This document shows, piece after piece, positions 40,777 to 50,182 of a stretch of 64,000 nucleotides of DNA. Each line of letters begins with the position of its first letter. Position 1 is the stretch's first letter. This DNA is from Betaproteobacteria bacterium (GTDB lineage: Bacteria; Pseudomonadota; Gammaproteobacteria; Burkholderiales; SG8-41). Under the pieces are notes generated by a model. That model saw only the letters and a program-made list of their open reading frames with translations. It had not been told where the DNA came from and made no database searches. The stretch is taken from positions 57,711 through 121,710 of the forward strand of contig JANYDM010000007.1 in the NCBI GenBank assembly GCA_025363575.1. Reading direction: 5' to 3'. The position numbers were made by a program, and so were the translations under genes.

Positions 40777-41739
40777 CTATTTCACCTTCTCGAGTTTCTG
40801 CAGCGAGCGCAGGCCTTTCGGGATCGGCTGGTCGGGATGCGTCGTCGGCCAATCGGTGTAGCTGACTTCACCGACGTAAATGTCGCCGCGCGAATCGAGG
40901 GCGATCCCATGCGGCGCAATGAATTTGCCCGCCTCGGTGCCGGGGCCGTCCCTGCCGCCGAGCCGCGCGATCAGCGCACCGTGCTTGTCGACGATGGAGA
41001 CGCGCGGCCCGATGTTGGGATGCGCGCGATTGACTTTCATGCCCGAGCCGAGCTCGCCGATGATGAATTCCAGTTTGGGCCCGCGATGACAAAACAATCC
41101 GCAGGGCCGGTGCATGTTGTTCCACTGCGCTTCGTACTTGCCGTTGCCGTCGAATACCTGCACGCGATGGTTCTCGCGGTCGGCAACGTAAACCCAGCCT
41201 TCCGCATCGGTCACGATGTTGTGCACGATGTTGAACTGGCCGGGATCGGTGCCCGGCTCGCCCCACGACATCAGCAATTTCCCGTCGGGTGAATATTTGT
41301 GCACCTTGGAATTGCCGTAACCATCGGAAACGTAGATCTCGCCCTTCGGCGACAGCGCGGTATGCGTGCAGCGATGAAAGGGCTCGCCGCTCATGTAAGG
41401 CGCGGGCTTGCCGGGCGTGCCGAGCTCGAGCAGCACTTTGCCGTCGGTCCGGCATTTGCGCACCACGTGGCCGCCGTCATCGGTCAGATACAGCGTATCG
41501 TCCACGTCGATGTGCAGTCCGTGCGCGCGCGGATACTGGCCTTCGCCCCATGAGCGCAGAAATTTCCCGTCGCGGTCGAAGACCATCATCGGATGCTCGC
41601 CGCGGTTGAATACATAGACCTGGTCTTTGCTGTCGACTGCGACTGCGCCGACGTCCTTGAACTCCCAGCCGTCGGGCAGCTGCGCCCAGTTTTCTATGAC
41701 TTTGTAGCGATGCTCGCCGCTGCCCAATATGACCGACAT
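40777..41739 (-). CDS. NHL-repeat protein of the peptidyl-amidoglycolate lyase fold
   Basis: The 320-residue cytoplasmic protein (no signal peptide) is a six-bladed NHL propeller: VGAVAVDSKDQVYVFNRGEH, AHGLHIDVDDTLYLTDDGGH, HTALSPKGEIYVSDGYGNSK, HNIVTDAEGWVYVADRENHR, and HGIALDSRGDIYVGEVSYTDW. The paired histidine positions in blades 2 and 4 resemble metal ligands of the peptidyl-alpha-hydroxyglycine lyase, but bacterial relatives have unknown substrates. It lies between TctC copy 8 and the DsrE-like gene and is transcribed with them. Confidence 0.83.
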   Translation of the reverse strand: MSVILGSGEHRYKVIENWAQLPDGWEFKDVGAVAVDSKDQVYVFNRGEHPMMVFDRDGKFLRSWGEGQYPRAHGLHIDVDDTLYLTDDGGHVVRKCRTDGKVLLELGTPGKPAPYMSGEPFHRCTHTALSPKGEIYVSDGYGNSKVHKYSPDGKLLMSWGEPGTDPGQFNIVHNIVTDAEGWVYVADRENHRVQVFDGNGKYEAQWNNMHRPCGLFCHRGPKLEFIIGELGSGMKVNRAHPNIGPRVSIVDKHGALIARLGGRDGPGTEAGKFIAPHGIALDSRGDIYVGEVSYTDWPTTHPDQPIPKGLRSLQKLEKVK

Positions 41740-41796
41740 TGCCTCTCCCCGTCTTGAATTATGTTTTCATTGTAACCAACAAACAGCGCACGGCCG

Positions 41797-42753
41797 TTAC
41801 TCGCGAATGTTATGTATACGCACGACCTCGGTAAAACGCGCAATCTCGGCGCGCAAGTATTTGCCGTATTCCTCCGGACTGGTGCCGAGTGGCTCGATGC
41901 CGAGGTCGACGAACGCCTGGCGCGTTTCGGGCAGCCGGACAATGCGAACGAGCTCGCGATTGAGCTGGCGCACGATCGCGTCGGCCGTGCGCGCCGGCGC
42001 AAGAATGCCGAACCATGACTGGAAAGTATAATTTGGCAGGCCAGCCTCGGCGAGCGTCGGCACGTCGGGCAGCGTCGGAAAGCGCTGCGGCCCGCCGACG
42101 ACGAGGGCGCGCACGCGTCCGCTCCTGATATGCGGGAGCGTCGGCGGAATCGCGTCGAACGTGACCTGCACGTGCCCCGCGATGACGTCGGTCAGACCCG
42201 GCGCGGTGCCTTTGTACGGCACGTGATTGAGCTTGATGCCGGTCAAGTCCATGAACAATTCCATCGCGAGATGCGTCGACGATCCCGTCCCGGCCGATGC
42301 GTAACTGATTTGCCCGGGTTTGGCTTTCGCGAGTGCGATGAATTCGGCGAGTGTCGCCGCGGGCAGCGCCGGGTTGACAACCATGATCTGCGGCACGCGC
42401 GCGACCTGCGTCACCAGCGCAAAATCTTTCACGGCATCGAACGGCAGGTTCCTGCGCATGGCGGCGTTTATCGCAAAACTGACCGACGTCAGCATGATAG
42501 TGTGCCCGTCGGGAATCGCTTTTGCGACGATTTCCGCGCCTATCGCGGTCGCCGCGCCCGGCCGGTTGTCGACGACGACCGCTTGCCCCCACGCCTCCGT
42601 CAGTTTTTGCGCGAGCATGCGCGCGACGATGTCGTTGCCGCCGCCTGCCGCGACCGGCACTACGATCCGGATCGGGTGATCGGGGTAAGCCGCGGCGGCG
42701 CCCGGTGCGATCCCCGACAGCAGCATAAGCAAACCTGGCATCACGTACCGCAT
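41797..42753 (-). CDS. TctC/Bug-family solute-binding protein (copy 8)
   Basis: Start at the ATG at 42753, which follows AAGGAGGAAG by six to eight bases, giving 318 residues. Signal peptide MRYVMPGLLMLLSGIAPG is cleaved near AAA-YP. Ligand loop PVAAGGGNDIVARMLA carries Asn before the key Asp. DNRPGAATAIG lacks the usual GAGG. HVPYKGTAPG is regular. It leads the four-gene operon TctC - NHL - DsrE - TctC and is divergent from the PrpD-family gene across a 92-base control region. Confidence 0.9.
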   Translation of the reverse strand: MRYVMPGLLMLLSGIAPGAAAAYPDHPIRIVVPVAAGGGNDIVARMLAQKLTEAWGQAVVVDNRPGAATAIGAEIVAKAIPDGHTIMLTSVSFAINAAMRRNLPFDAVKDFALVTQVARVPQIMVVNPALPAATLAEFIALAKAKPGQISYASAGTGSSTHLAMELFMDLTGIKLNHVPYKGTAPGLTDVIAGHVQVTFDAIPPTLPHIRSGRVRALVVGGPQRFPTLPDVPTLAEAGLPNYTFQSWFGILAPARTADAIVRQLNRELVRIVRLPETRQAFVDLGIEPLGTSPEEYGKYLRAEIARFTEVVRIHNIRE

Positions 42754-42845
42754 CGTATGCCCTTCCTCCTTCGTTAATTGCCCCGTGCGGGTGTTATGAT
42801 TTCGCGCGCCGCCCGCCATTCTACCTGCGTGCGCTTTGCCACGAT

Positions 42846-44228
42846 ATGCAGGAACACCACTTGAACGACACGATCAACATTGCCACCGGACCCACTGCCG
42901 CCCTGGCGGCGCGCGTTTGCGAAGTTTCCTACGCCCAGCTCGACGAAGCGGCGATCGCGGTTACCAAACGGCTCATCGCTGATGGCATTGCCGTCGCAAT
43001 GGCTGGCACGCTTGAAGCGGCGCCCGGGATCGCGGTCGAGCACGTACGCGCTATGGGCGGCCGCGCCGATGCTTCGGTGTGGGGTTTCGGTTTCAAAACT
43101 ACCGCGCAGCATGCTGCATATCTCAATGCGATCTCGATGCACGTGCTCGATTTTGAGCCGATGTCCAACCCGCCGACGCATGCAGTATCGCCGACCGTCC
43201 CCGCAGCGTTCGCGCTCGGCGAAACGCTGGGCGCGAGCGGCCGCGAAATCATCGCAGCGTGCGCGAAAGGCTTCGAGATGCAGGGACGCATACTGCTCGC
43301 CGCGAAGCTCGAGCGCGGCAAGCTCAGGTTTCATACGCCCGGCGTGGTCGGCGTGATGGGGGCCACTGCCGCCGCCTCGCACCTGCTGCAGCTCGATCCG
43401 GCGCAACTCGCAAATGCGCTAGGCATTGCGGCTTCGCGCTGCAGCGGCGTATCGGCGAACACCGGCTCGATGGTCAAGTGCACGCATTGCGGCAATGCAG
43501 CGGCCTCGGGCGTCGACGCTGCGCTGCTTGCACAGCGCGGCTTCACAGCCAACCCGGGCATCTTCGAAGCGCGCGCCGGTTACGTGGCGACGTTTTTCGA
43601 CGCAGGGTTCGACTACGAAGCGCTGCTCGCATTCGGCCGACCGTTCCGCTGCGTCGATCCCGGCATGGCGATTAAGTTTTACCCGTCGAAATACCCGACG
43701 CACTATGCGATAGGCGCAGCGCTTGAATTGCGCCGATCGATTCCCGACGCGTCGCGCATCACCGCGCTGCGCATCGTCACGCCGGAAATTGACGACGCCG
43801 ACCGCCCGCAGCCGCGTTCGGGGCTCGAGGGAAAATTCAGCTTTCAGTACACCGCGGCGATCGCGCTGCTCGATGGCGCAGTCGGCATCGCTTCGTTCAC
43901 TGACGAGCGGCGTTTCAGCCCCGATGTCGCTGCACTGCTCGGCAAGATTTCGCTCACGCGCGATGCGGCGATACCGCGCGACACCAGGACGATGCGGGTT
44001 GAGATCGAGGTGGACCTGAGCGACGGCCGGCACCACCTCGCGGTGTGCACGAAACCACCGGGCTCGTGGGGCGTGCCCGTCGATCCTGCAATGCACCGGC
44101 AGAAGCTGAGCGACTGTCTCGGCGTGCGGCTGTCCGCATCCGCCATCGAAGCCGTGCTCGAAGGACTCGACCATCTTGAAAAGTTGAGCGCGCGCGAAGT
44201 TGGCGAACTCATCGCGCGGCTGGGCTGA
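42846..44228 (+). CDS. MmgE/PrpD family protein
   Basis: The family includes 2-methylcitrate dehydratase (PrpD) and cis-aconitate decarboxylase relatives. The 460-residue protein shows the usual elements: VWGFGFKTTAQHAAYLNAIS, HVLDFEPMSNPPTHAVSPTV, GYEMQGRI-like (AKGFEMQGRILLAA), FHTPGVVGVMGATAAAS, LANALGIAASRCSGVSANTGSM and KFYPSKYPTHYAIGAALEL. Substrate within the family cannot be told from sequence. It is divergent from TctC copy 8, and a dicarboxylate or tricarboxylate substrate for both would make sense but is inference. Confidence 0.88.
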   Translation: MQEHHLNDTINIATGPTAALAARVCEVSYAQLDEAAIAVTKRLIADGIAVAMAGTLEAAPGIAVEHVRAMGGRADASVWGFGFKTTAQHAAYLNAISMHVLDFEPMSNPPTHAVSPTVPAAFALGETLGASGREIIAACAKGFEMQGRILLAAKLERGKLRFHTPGVVGVMGATAAASHLLQLDPAQLANALGIAASRCSGVSANTGSMVKCTHCGNAAASGVDAALLAQRGFTANPGIFEARAGYVATFFDAGFDYEALLAFGRPFRCVDPGMAIKFYPSKYPTHYAIGAALELRRSIPDASRITALRIVTPEIDDADRPQPRSGLEGKFSFQYTAAIALLDGAVGIASFTDERRFSPDVAALLGKISLTRDAAIPRDTRTMRVEIEVDLSDGRHHLAVCTKPPGSWGVPVDPAMHRQKLSDCLGVRLSASAIEAVLEGLDHLEKLSAREVGELIARLG

Positions 44229-44252
44229 CCCGCCGCTGCGAATCCCGCGAAG

Positions 44253-45293
44253 CTAGAAACCCCTGGCGAGTTCGCGCGTCAGGTCGGCAGCCGGAATCTC
44301 GCGGCATCCGCTCGCGTTCTCGCCCGACCACAGCGGCGAGAAATCACCGCTGCCCCGACTTTCGGCTTTTGTGCGCAACGGAGCGATGCCTGAAGTCGCA
44401 AGCGGGAACTCCGGCGCCGCAGCGCTGATCGGCCCCAGCTCGCGCATGATGCGGTTGACGATGCCGCGCGCGGGCCGGCCGGTGAACAGATTGGTGAGCG
44501 CCGTATGGCGCGCGGCCTCGCCTTGCAGCGCCGCGCGGTGGATTGCAGTGATGGTCGTTTCGGGACACAGCAGATAAGCGGTGCCGATTTGCACGCCGGA
44601 TGCGCCCAGCGCCATGGCCGCGGCCACACCGCGCGCATCTGCGATGCCGCCGGCGGCGATCACCGGCACGTTCACCGCACGCACTATCTGCGGCAACAGC
44701 GCAAAGGTGCCCGCCTGCGTGGTCAGATCGTCGGACAGGAAGATGCCGCGATGGCCGCCGGCTTCCAGCCCCTGCGCGATGACGGCATCGGCACCATGGT
44801 CTGCGAGCCAGCGCGCCTCGTCGACGGTGGTCGCCGAGGACAATATCTTCGCGCCCCACGTCCGCACGCGCGCAAGCAACTCCGGCGCCGGCAAGCCAAA
44901 ATGAAAGCTCACCACCGCGGGCTTGAATTCAGCCAGCGCGTCCGCGTACTCGGCGCTGAACGGCGCGCGTCCCGGCCCCGCGGGTAGTGCGTTCGCATCG
45001 ATCCCGAATTCCTTGTAGTAAGGCGACAACACCGCACGCCAGGCGGCTTCGCGCCCGGCATCCGGCGCGGGCGGCACATGGCAGAAAAAATTTACGTTGT
45101 ACGGCCGCGATGTGCCGGCCTTGATCAGCGCAAGCTCCTTGCGCATCGCATCGACGCTCAGCATCGCGCACGGCAGCGAGCCGAGGCCGCCGGCGTTGCA
45201 AACTGCAATTGCCAGCGCGCCGGCCTGTGCGCCGGCCATCGGCGCCTGTATCAGCGGCAGCCCGGCGCCCAGCAGCGTTTGCAATTTCGTCAT
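44253..45293 (-). CDS. Nitronate monooxygenase family flavoenzyme
   Basis: Start at the ATG at 45293 follows GGAGATATC. The 346-residue sequence is an FMN-binding TIM barrel: PLIQAPMAGAQAGALAIAVC, AGGLGSLPCAMLS, YNVNFFCHVPP, VSFHFGLPAPELL, ADHGADAVIAQGLEAGGHRG (catalytic and phosphate-binding region with the HGAD motif), and IVRAVNVPVIAAGGIADARG. The family oxidises alkyl nitronates such as propionate 3-nitronate; some members are enoyl reductases. It is convergent with the PrpD-family gene (24-base gap). Confidence 0.9.
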   Translation of the reverse strand: MTKLQTLLGAGLPLIQAPMAGAQAGALAIAVCNAGGLGSLPCAMLSVDAMRKELALIKAGTSRPYNVNFFCHVPPAPDAGREAAWRAVLSPYYKEFGIDANALPAGPGRAPFSAEYADALAEFKPAVVSFHFGLPAPELLARVRTWGAKILSSATTVDEARWLADHGADAVIAQGLEAGGHRGIFLSDDLTTQAGTFALLPQIVRAVNVPVIAAGGIADARGVAAAMALGASGVQIGTAYLLCPETTITAIHRAALQGEAARHTALTNLFTGRPARGIVNRIMRELGPISAAAPEFPLATSGIAPLRTKAESRGSGDFSPLWSGENASGCREIPAADLTRELARGF

Positions 45294-45513
45294 GATATCT
45301 CCGTTTTTCCCGACAGCAGCGCGAGGGATGCATGCGAGGCGGGCAAGCTTCCCCTGCCTGTGACCCGGCGTCAAGCCGCGCGATGACGGTATGCACCCGA
45401 AAAACCATCTTGTTCCTGCCTTAGGCAAACGCGGTGCGTGCCGATAATGTTTATAGCCGGACGTTTCGCATCTGCGAAGCGGGTGCCGGCCCAGACTCCG
45501 ACCGGAGGGCCGC

Positions 45514-45711
45514 ATGGTTATATCCCCGCGCTATCAGCCCGGATTGCCGTTCGAATACGACGCCATCTCCAACAACGCACTGCGCGCGGCACATGCACGC
45601 AGCCGGCTCGCCATCCCGCTCGAAGCCGCGCTCGGCAACAAGGCATTGTCGATTTGCCTGCGCCGCGTGGCGGAAACGATATTGAAGAAGCGCTGCCGCC
45701 GCCGTGGATAA
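45514..45711 (+). CDS. 65-residue basic protein of unknown function
   Basis: A strong GGAGG lies six bases before the ATG at 45514. The product starts MVISPRYQPGLPFEYD and becomes helical and basic (LSICLRRVAETILKKRCRRRG). The stop overlaps the next start: TAA at 45709-45711 lies inside the first codons of the following gene. I recognise no family. The good ribosome-binding site and overlap support a real gene pair. Confidence 0.5.
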   Translation: MVISPRYQPGLPFEYDAISNNALRAAHARSRLAIPLEAALGNKALSICLRRVAETILKKRCRRRG

Positions 45712-46042
45712 CGTCGCGGAAATCTGGAGCCAGCGCAATTTCAGGCCCGGCATGCGCCGGCACTGGGTGCGCCTGGGCGATGAGATGCTGATTTCGGGCA
45801 ACGAACCCGCACAATGCGGCGTGCTGTCCATTTGCCGTCCGGCGCAGAACGGGCGCATGTTCGCCACGCTGATATTCGACGACGTGTTCGTGACCGAAGA
45901 GATCGTGCGCAGCGGCGACCTCGTCATTCAGATCCGCGACTTGAAGCTGGTCGTCGCGGTGCGCGCGATCGAGGGCAATCGCGTCCTCGTCGAATTCGGC
46001 ATTCCGCACGGCGGCACGGCACGCGTTGCGCTGTCGGGGTAA
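45704..46042 (+). CDS. 112-residue protein of unknown function, coupled to the preceding gene
   Basis: The start is a GTG at 45704 inside the last codons of the upstream gene, so it is probably translated by coupling. The product has a mixed beta pattern: HWVRLGDEMLISGN, CGVLSICRPAQNGRMFATLIFDDVFVTEE, LVIQIRDLKLVVAVRAIEGNRVLVEFGIP. It has no signal peptide or membrane helix. Its end is six bases from the end of the convergent PAS-GGDEF-EAL gene. No family is recognised. Confidence 0.55.
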   Translation: MDNVAEIWSQRNFRPGMRRHWVRLGDEMLISGNEPAQCGVLSICRPAQNGRMFATLIFDDVFVTEEIVRSGDLVIQIRDLKLVVAVRAIEGNRVLVEFGIPHGGTARVALSG

Positions 46043-46048
46043 CCGGCT

Positions 46049-49000
46049 CTAGCGCACCGCGACCAGCGCGCGCGACCTGGCGCCCGCGCCTTTCTTGCCG
46101 ACGCGCAGCTGCGAGCCGGCGCCCCCTTGCAGCAGGCGCGTACAGGCATCGGCCGCAAGCGGCCGCGAAAAATAGTAGCCCTGCATCTCGTCGCAGCCGT
46201 TGGCCGCGAGAAATTCGAGCTGCGTTTCTTTTTCCACGCCCTCGACGACGACGTTCAGGCCCAGCGTGTGCGCCATGGTGATTACCGCCTTCGCGATCGA
46301 CGCATCGCCCACGTTGTCCGGCAGTTCGGTGACGAACGAGCGGTCTATTTTCAGCGAATCGATCGGGAAGCGTTTCAAGTACGACAGGCTCGAATAGCCG
46401 GTGCCGAAATCGTCGATGGCGATGCGCACGCCAAGGGCTTTCAGGTCCTGCAGCATGATGGTCGCGGCCTTCGCGTCGTGCATCGCCGCGCTTTCCGTGA
46501 TCTCGAGCTCCAGCATCTGCGGCGGGACCTGGAATTCCTCGAGCGCGCCTTGTACCACCGCACAGATGTCCTGCTGAAGGAATTGCCGCGCCGAGAGATT
46601 GACCGCGATCGGCACCGGCGAGAGCCCGGCCTGCTCCCACGCGCGTATCTGCGCGCAAGCGGCGCGCAATACCCACACGCCCGCGGATACAATCAAACCC
46701 GATTCTTCGAGCAAGGGGATGAATTCGGCCGGCGGCACGAGGGGGCCGTCGCCGCGCCGCCAGCGCAGCAGCGCCTCGACGCCGGTGATGCGGCCGCTGC
46801 CAAGAGCGACCTTGGGCTGAAAATGCAGCACGAATTCGTCGCGCTGGATGGCGTAGCGCAAATCGTTCTCAAGCTGCAGCATTTCAGCGGCGCGCTCGTT
46901 CATCGCCGCCGTGTAAAACTGGAAATTGTTCCTGCCCTGACCCTTGATCCGGTACATGGCCGCATCCGCATTCTTGACCAGCGCGGCCGCCGACCCGGCG
47001 TCGCCGGGATAAGTCGCGATGCCGACGCTCGCCGTAACGAACACCTCGCGCCCGTCGAGGTCGAATGGCGCCCCCAGCGCGGCGATTATCTTCTGCGCGA
47101 CGATCCCGGCGTCCTCGACTCGCGCGAGCTCCGTCAGGATCACCGCGAATTCATCGCCGCCGAGGCGCCCCACCGTGTCGTCCACACGCACACAATGCCT
47201 GAGGCGTGCCGACGCCTGGCGCAGCAACTCGTCGCCCGCGTTGTGACCGAGCGTGTCGTTGACCGCCTTGAAACGATCGAGGTCGATGAACATTACGCCG
47301 GCAATCCAGTCGCGGCGATGCGCCTGATCAAGCGCATGCCCGAGACGGTCGTAAAAAAGTTCGCGGTTCGGCAGCCCCGTCAGGCTGTCGTGGTGCGCGA
47401 GGTGGGTGAGCTGCTCCTCGGCACGCTTGCGCTCCGAGATGTCCGCCGCCACCGTGATGAAGTGCGTCGGCCCGCCGCTCAGGTCGCGCGCAAGCGTGGT
47501 CGACTGGTGGACCCACAATAGCGAGCCGTCCTTGCGCACCAGCCGCCGCTCGTTGCTGACGTTCTGCAATTCGCCGCAGGCAAGCTTGCGGCGGTTCGCA
47601 TGCACATCCTCGAGGTGCTCCGGGTGCAGCACGTCGGTATTCGACATCTTCAGCAGTTCTTCGCGCGTGTAGCCGAGCATGTCGCAATACTTGTCATTGA
47701 CCTGCAGATAACGGTCGGTCGGCGACGTGATGATGATGCCGACGCCCGCCTGGCCGAAGGTTGCGCGCAGCGTTTCTTCGCTGACGCGCAACGCGCTCTC
47801 GGCCCGCTTGCGCTCGGTGATGTCGTTCATCACGCGTATGTAATACACGGGAGCGCCGGCGGCATCGCGTACCAGCGATACTGTTCGTTCGACCCAGATC
47901 ACGGTGCCGTCCTTGCGCAGGCAGCGCCGCTCCACCGAATAGGTCGCGAGCTGGCCGGCGATCATGCGCGCGCGCCGCTGCGAGTCGATGCCGCGCTCGT
48001 CGGCGTGCGTGATGTCAACGACCGTCATCGCCAGCAATTCATCACGCGTGTAGCCCAGCATGTCGCAGAGCTTCAAGTTGACCCGCATGAAGCGTCCGTC
48101 GAGTTCGACGTGGGCGATGCCGACCGCGGCCTGCTCGAAGGTCGAGCGGAATTGGGCGTTACTGGCGGCCAGCGCCACAACCGCCCGCTTCTGCCGGCCA
48201 ATCGCCACCATGAGCAAGCCGCTGAAGCACACGATCACGGCGCAGAACAGCGCCGCCTGGCGAAAGTCGTGGCTGCGCTGCTGCATAAACTCCGCCAATG
48301 CTTCATCCTGGGCGGTGCCCACGGCAATGATCAGCGGATAGCCGGCAATACTGCGATAGCTGATATATCGGAGCACGCTTTCGAGATTGCCGCCGGCGAC
48401 AAAGGCGCCGACGGAGTTTTTCGCGTGCTCGGTAAACAGCGTCGAGCGCGTCATGTCGAGGCCGAAATTCGCAAAGTGCCCGGACTGGCGCGCGCGCGCG
48501 ATGCCGTCGAAGCCGACCAGGCTCACGACGCCGCGCTCGCCGAGATCGGTGTGGCGGTAAAAATTGGTGAAATAGTGCGGATCCACGGTCACCGAGACGA
48601 TGCCGCCGAACGCGCCGCCCGCCTTGTTCACGCGTCGCGTCATGTAAAGCGACCATTTTCCGGTCGTGCGGGACACTTCGGGCTTGCTGATGTATATGCG
48701 TCCGCTGTCCTCGCGCATGTGAACCATGAAATGCTCGCGGTCAGACAGGTTCGCCGGCGTGACCGGACGCGTGCTGACAACCATCCTGCCGTGCTCGTCA
48801 AACACGCTGATCGCCGTTGCAAATTGGCCGTCGACGACGCCACTCTCCAGATATTTGACGAGATCGATCTTCGCGCTGTTACGTTCGAATTCGTACTTTA
48901 CGAACAGAGCGACGGCGTCGACGCCCTTGAGGGTGCGTATCGCGTGCTCCTCGAAAGCGAGCGCGAGGTTGGCATTCTGCCTGATCGCGTTTTCGATCGT

Positions 49001-49183
49001 TTTCTGCCGCTCGTTCTGCAGGCTGACGATGACGCTGCCGTAGACCGTCGCGATCAGCATTAGCCCGCAAATTACGATGCCGGCTTTGACGCCAAGCCGG
49101 GCTTTCAGCGCGCGTCCGGCCGCGGCGGCATACGCCATCCAGGGCCGGATAAACTGTGAAGGCGGCATACAATCGAAAGCCAT
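46049..49183 (-). CDS. Membrane sensor with PAS-PAS-GGDEF-EAL domains
   Basis: The 1044-residue protein turns over c-di-GMP. A membrane helix near residues 35-55 is followed by a periplasmic Cache-like sensor to about 305 and a second helix (about 310-330). Two PAS domains follow at about 345-465 and 470-590, each ending in a DI(T/S)ERKRAE coil. GGDEF then has LTGLPNRELFYDRL and active site GGDEF with an intact I-site RVDD five residues before it. The EAL domain keeps EALLRW, NLSARQF, ELEITES, IDDFGTGYSSLSYLK, SLKIDRSF and VVEGVEKETQ. Both synthase and hydrolase sites look functional. Start at the ATG at 49183 follows AGGAAAG. Confidence 0.95.
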   Translation of the reverse strand: MAFDCMPPSQFIRPWMAYAAAAGRALKARLGVKAGIVICGLMLIATVYGSVIVSLQNERQKTIENAIRQNANLALAFEEHAIRTLKGVDAVALFVKYEFERNSAKIDLVKYLESGVVDGQFATAISVFDEHGRMVVSTRPVTPANLSDREHFMVHMREDSGRIYISKPEVSRTTGKWSLYMTRRVNKAGGAFGGIVSVTVDPHYFTNFYRHTDLGERGVVSLVGFDGIARARQSGHFANFGLDMTRSTLFTEHAKNSVGAFVAGGNLESVLRYISYRSIAGYPLIIAVGTAQDEALAEFMQQRSHDFRQAALFCAVIVCFSGLLMVAIGRQKRAVVALAASNAQFRSTFEQAAVGIAHVELDGRFMRVNLKLCDMLGYTRDELLAMTVVDITHADERGIDSQRRARMIAGQLATYSVERRCLRKDGTVIWVERTVSLVRDAAGAPVYYIRVMNDITERKRAESALRVSEETLRATFGQAGVGIIITSPTDRYLQVNDKYCDMLGYTREELLKMSNTDVLHPEHLEDVHANRRKLACGELQNVSNERRLVRKDGSLLWVHQSTTLARDLSGGPTHFITVAADISERKRAEEQLTHLAHHDSLTGLPNRELFYDRLGHALDQAHRRDWIAGVMFIDLDRFKAVNDTLGHNAGDELLRQASARLRHCVRVDDTVGRLGGDEFAVILTELARVEDAGIVAQKIIAALGAPFDLDGREVFVTASVGIATYPGDAGSAAALVKNADAAMYRIKGQGRNNFQFYTAAMNERAAEMLQLENDLRYAIQRDEFVLHFQPKVALGSGRITGVEALLRWRRGDGPLVPPAEFIPLLEESGLIVSAGVWVLRAACAQIRAWEQAGLSPVPIAVNLSARQFLQQDICAVVQGALEEFQVPPQMLELEITESAAMHDAKAATIMLQDLKALGVRIAIDDFGTGYSSLSYLKRFPIDSLKIDRSFVTELPDNVGDASIAKAVITMAHTLGLNVVVEGVEKETQLEFLAANGCDEMQGYYFSRPLAADACTRLLQGGAGSQLRVGKKGAGARSRALVAVR

Positions 49184-49329
49184 CAACTCTTTCCTGTGCG
49201 CAGTACGCGGCGGCCACGGTGCGGACGCCCGGGATGCACTGCGAACTAAAGATATTTACGTCATTCCCGGCGGCAACTTGAAGGCCCGAAAGGCCGGGTA
49301 ATTACGGGAGCGGAACACTGTAGCATGGT

Positions 49330-49338
49330 TGCTATAAT
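49330..49338 (+). promoter_or_regulatory. Extended -10 promoter for the aldolase - dioxygenase operon
   Basis: TGCTATAAT is a perfect extended -10 element. No matching -35 lies upstream, which fits extended -10 promoters. Transcription would begin near 49345, leaving a short leader with GGAGG before the ATG at 49367. Confidence 0.5.
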
Positions 49339-49366
49339 GGGAAAAACCACCCACCGGAGGGGCTTG

Positions 49367-50134
49367 ATGTCCGTTCATCCTTTAACTTCCGCGCACGAAG
49401 TCGATCCCCTCGTGCAGGCGAAGGTTCACCTCGCCGCCGCACATCGCCTGGCGGTGTTTCACGACCTCGAGCAGGGGATAGACAATCACTTCACCGTGAC
49501 GGTACCGGGGCATGACGACCGCTACCTGATTCTGCCGTTCGGCCTGCACTGGTCCGAAGCGCGCGCGAGCGACATGATCGTGTGGGACGAGTCGGGCACG
49601 ACGCTCGAAGGCAGCGGCGACGTCGAGCGCTCTGCGCAGTGCATACACGCGCCCATTCATCGCATCACCGGCGCCCGCGTCGTGCTGCACACCCACCAGA
49701 CGTGGGCCGTTGCGCTCAACATGCTGAAGGACAACCGCCTGGTGCCGGCGAGCCAGACCGCCGCCTATTTTCACGGCCGGATCTGCTACGACGACAACTA
49801 CGCCGGCAATGCCGATACTCTCGAAGAAGGCGAGCGGCTCGCGAACCTGATCGGCGACCAGCAGATCATGTTCATGAAAAATCATGGTGTGCTGGTGGTG
49901 GGGGACACGATGCCGCAGGCGTACCGGCGGCTCTACATGCTGGAGCGCGTATGCCGCGCGCAAGTGCTGGCGATGAGCACCGGCCGCGAGCTCGAAATTA
50001 TTCCGGACACCATTATCGGCAAGGTGCAGGCGCCGATGGGACACGACAAGCATTCGCGCGAAGAGCGCGAGCGCATGTACTTCGACGCCATGATGCGCGT
50101 GCTCGATCGCGAATTACCCGGCTACGCCGACTGA
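49367..50134 (+). CDS. Class II aldolase/adducin family protein
   Basis: Members are zinc aldolases of the fuculose-phosphate type or related decarboxylases. The 255-residue protein has the fold signatures: GIDNHFTVTVPGHDDRYLI, MIVWDESGTTLEG, the metal histidine pair in VVLHTHQTWAVALNML, and FMKNHGVLVVGDTMPQAYRRLYMLE with the third histidine. The start follows GGAGG. Two TauD/TfdA-type dioxygenase genes come next, 48 and 7 bases apart, so the three form a catabolic operon. Confidence 0.88.
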   Translation: MSVHPLTSAHEVDPLVQAKVHLAAAHRLAVFHDLEQGIDNHFTVTVPGHDDRYLILPFGLHWSEARASDMIVWDESGTTLEGSGDVERSAQCIHAPIHRITGARVVLHTHQTWAVALNMLKDNRLVPASQTAAYFHGRICYDDNYAGNADTLEEGERLANLIGDQQIMFMKNHGVLVVGDTMPQAYRRLYMLERVCRAQVLAMSTGRELEIIPDTIIGKVQAPMGHDKHSREERERMYFDAMMRVLDRELPGYAD

Positions 50135-50182
50135 TCAGGGATCAAATTTAGGCGGGCAGCGTGCCTGCTTGAGGAGACGAAC

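Noticed and set aside
46127..49063. Two long plus-strand frames antisense to the PAS-GGDEF-EAL gene
   Set aside because: Both mirror conserved codons of the sensor gene and show no domain of their own.
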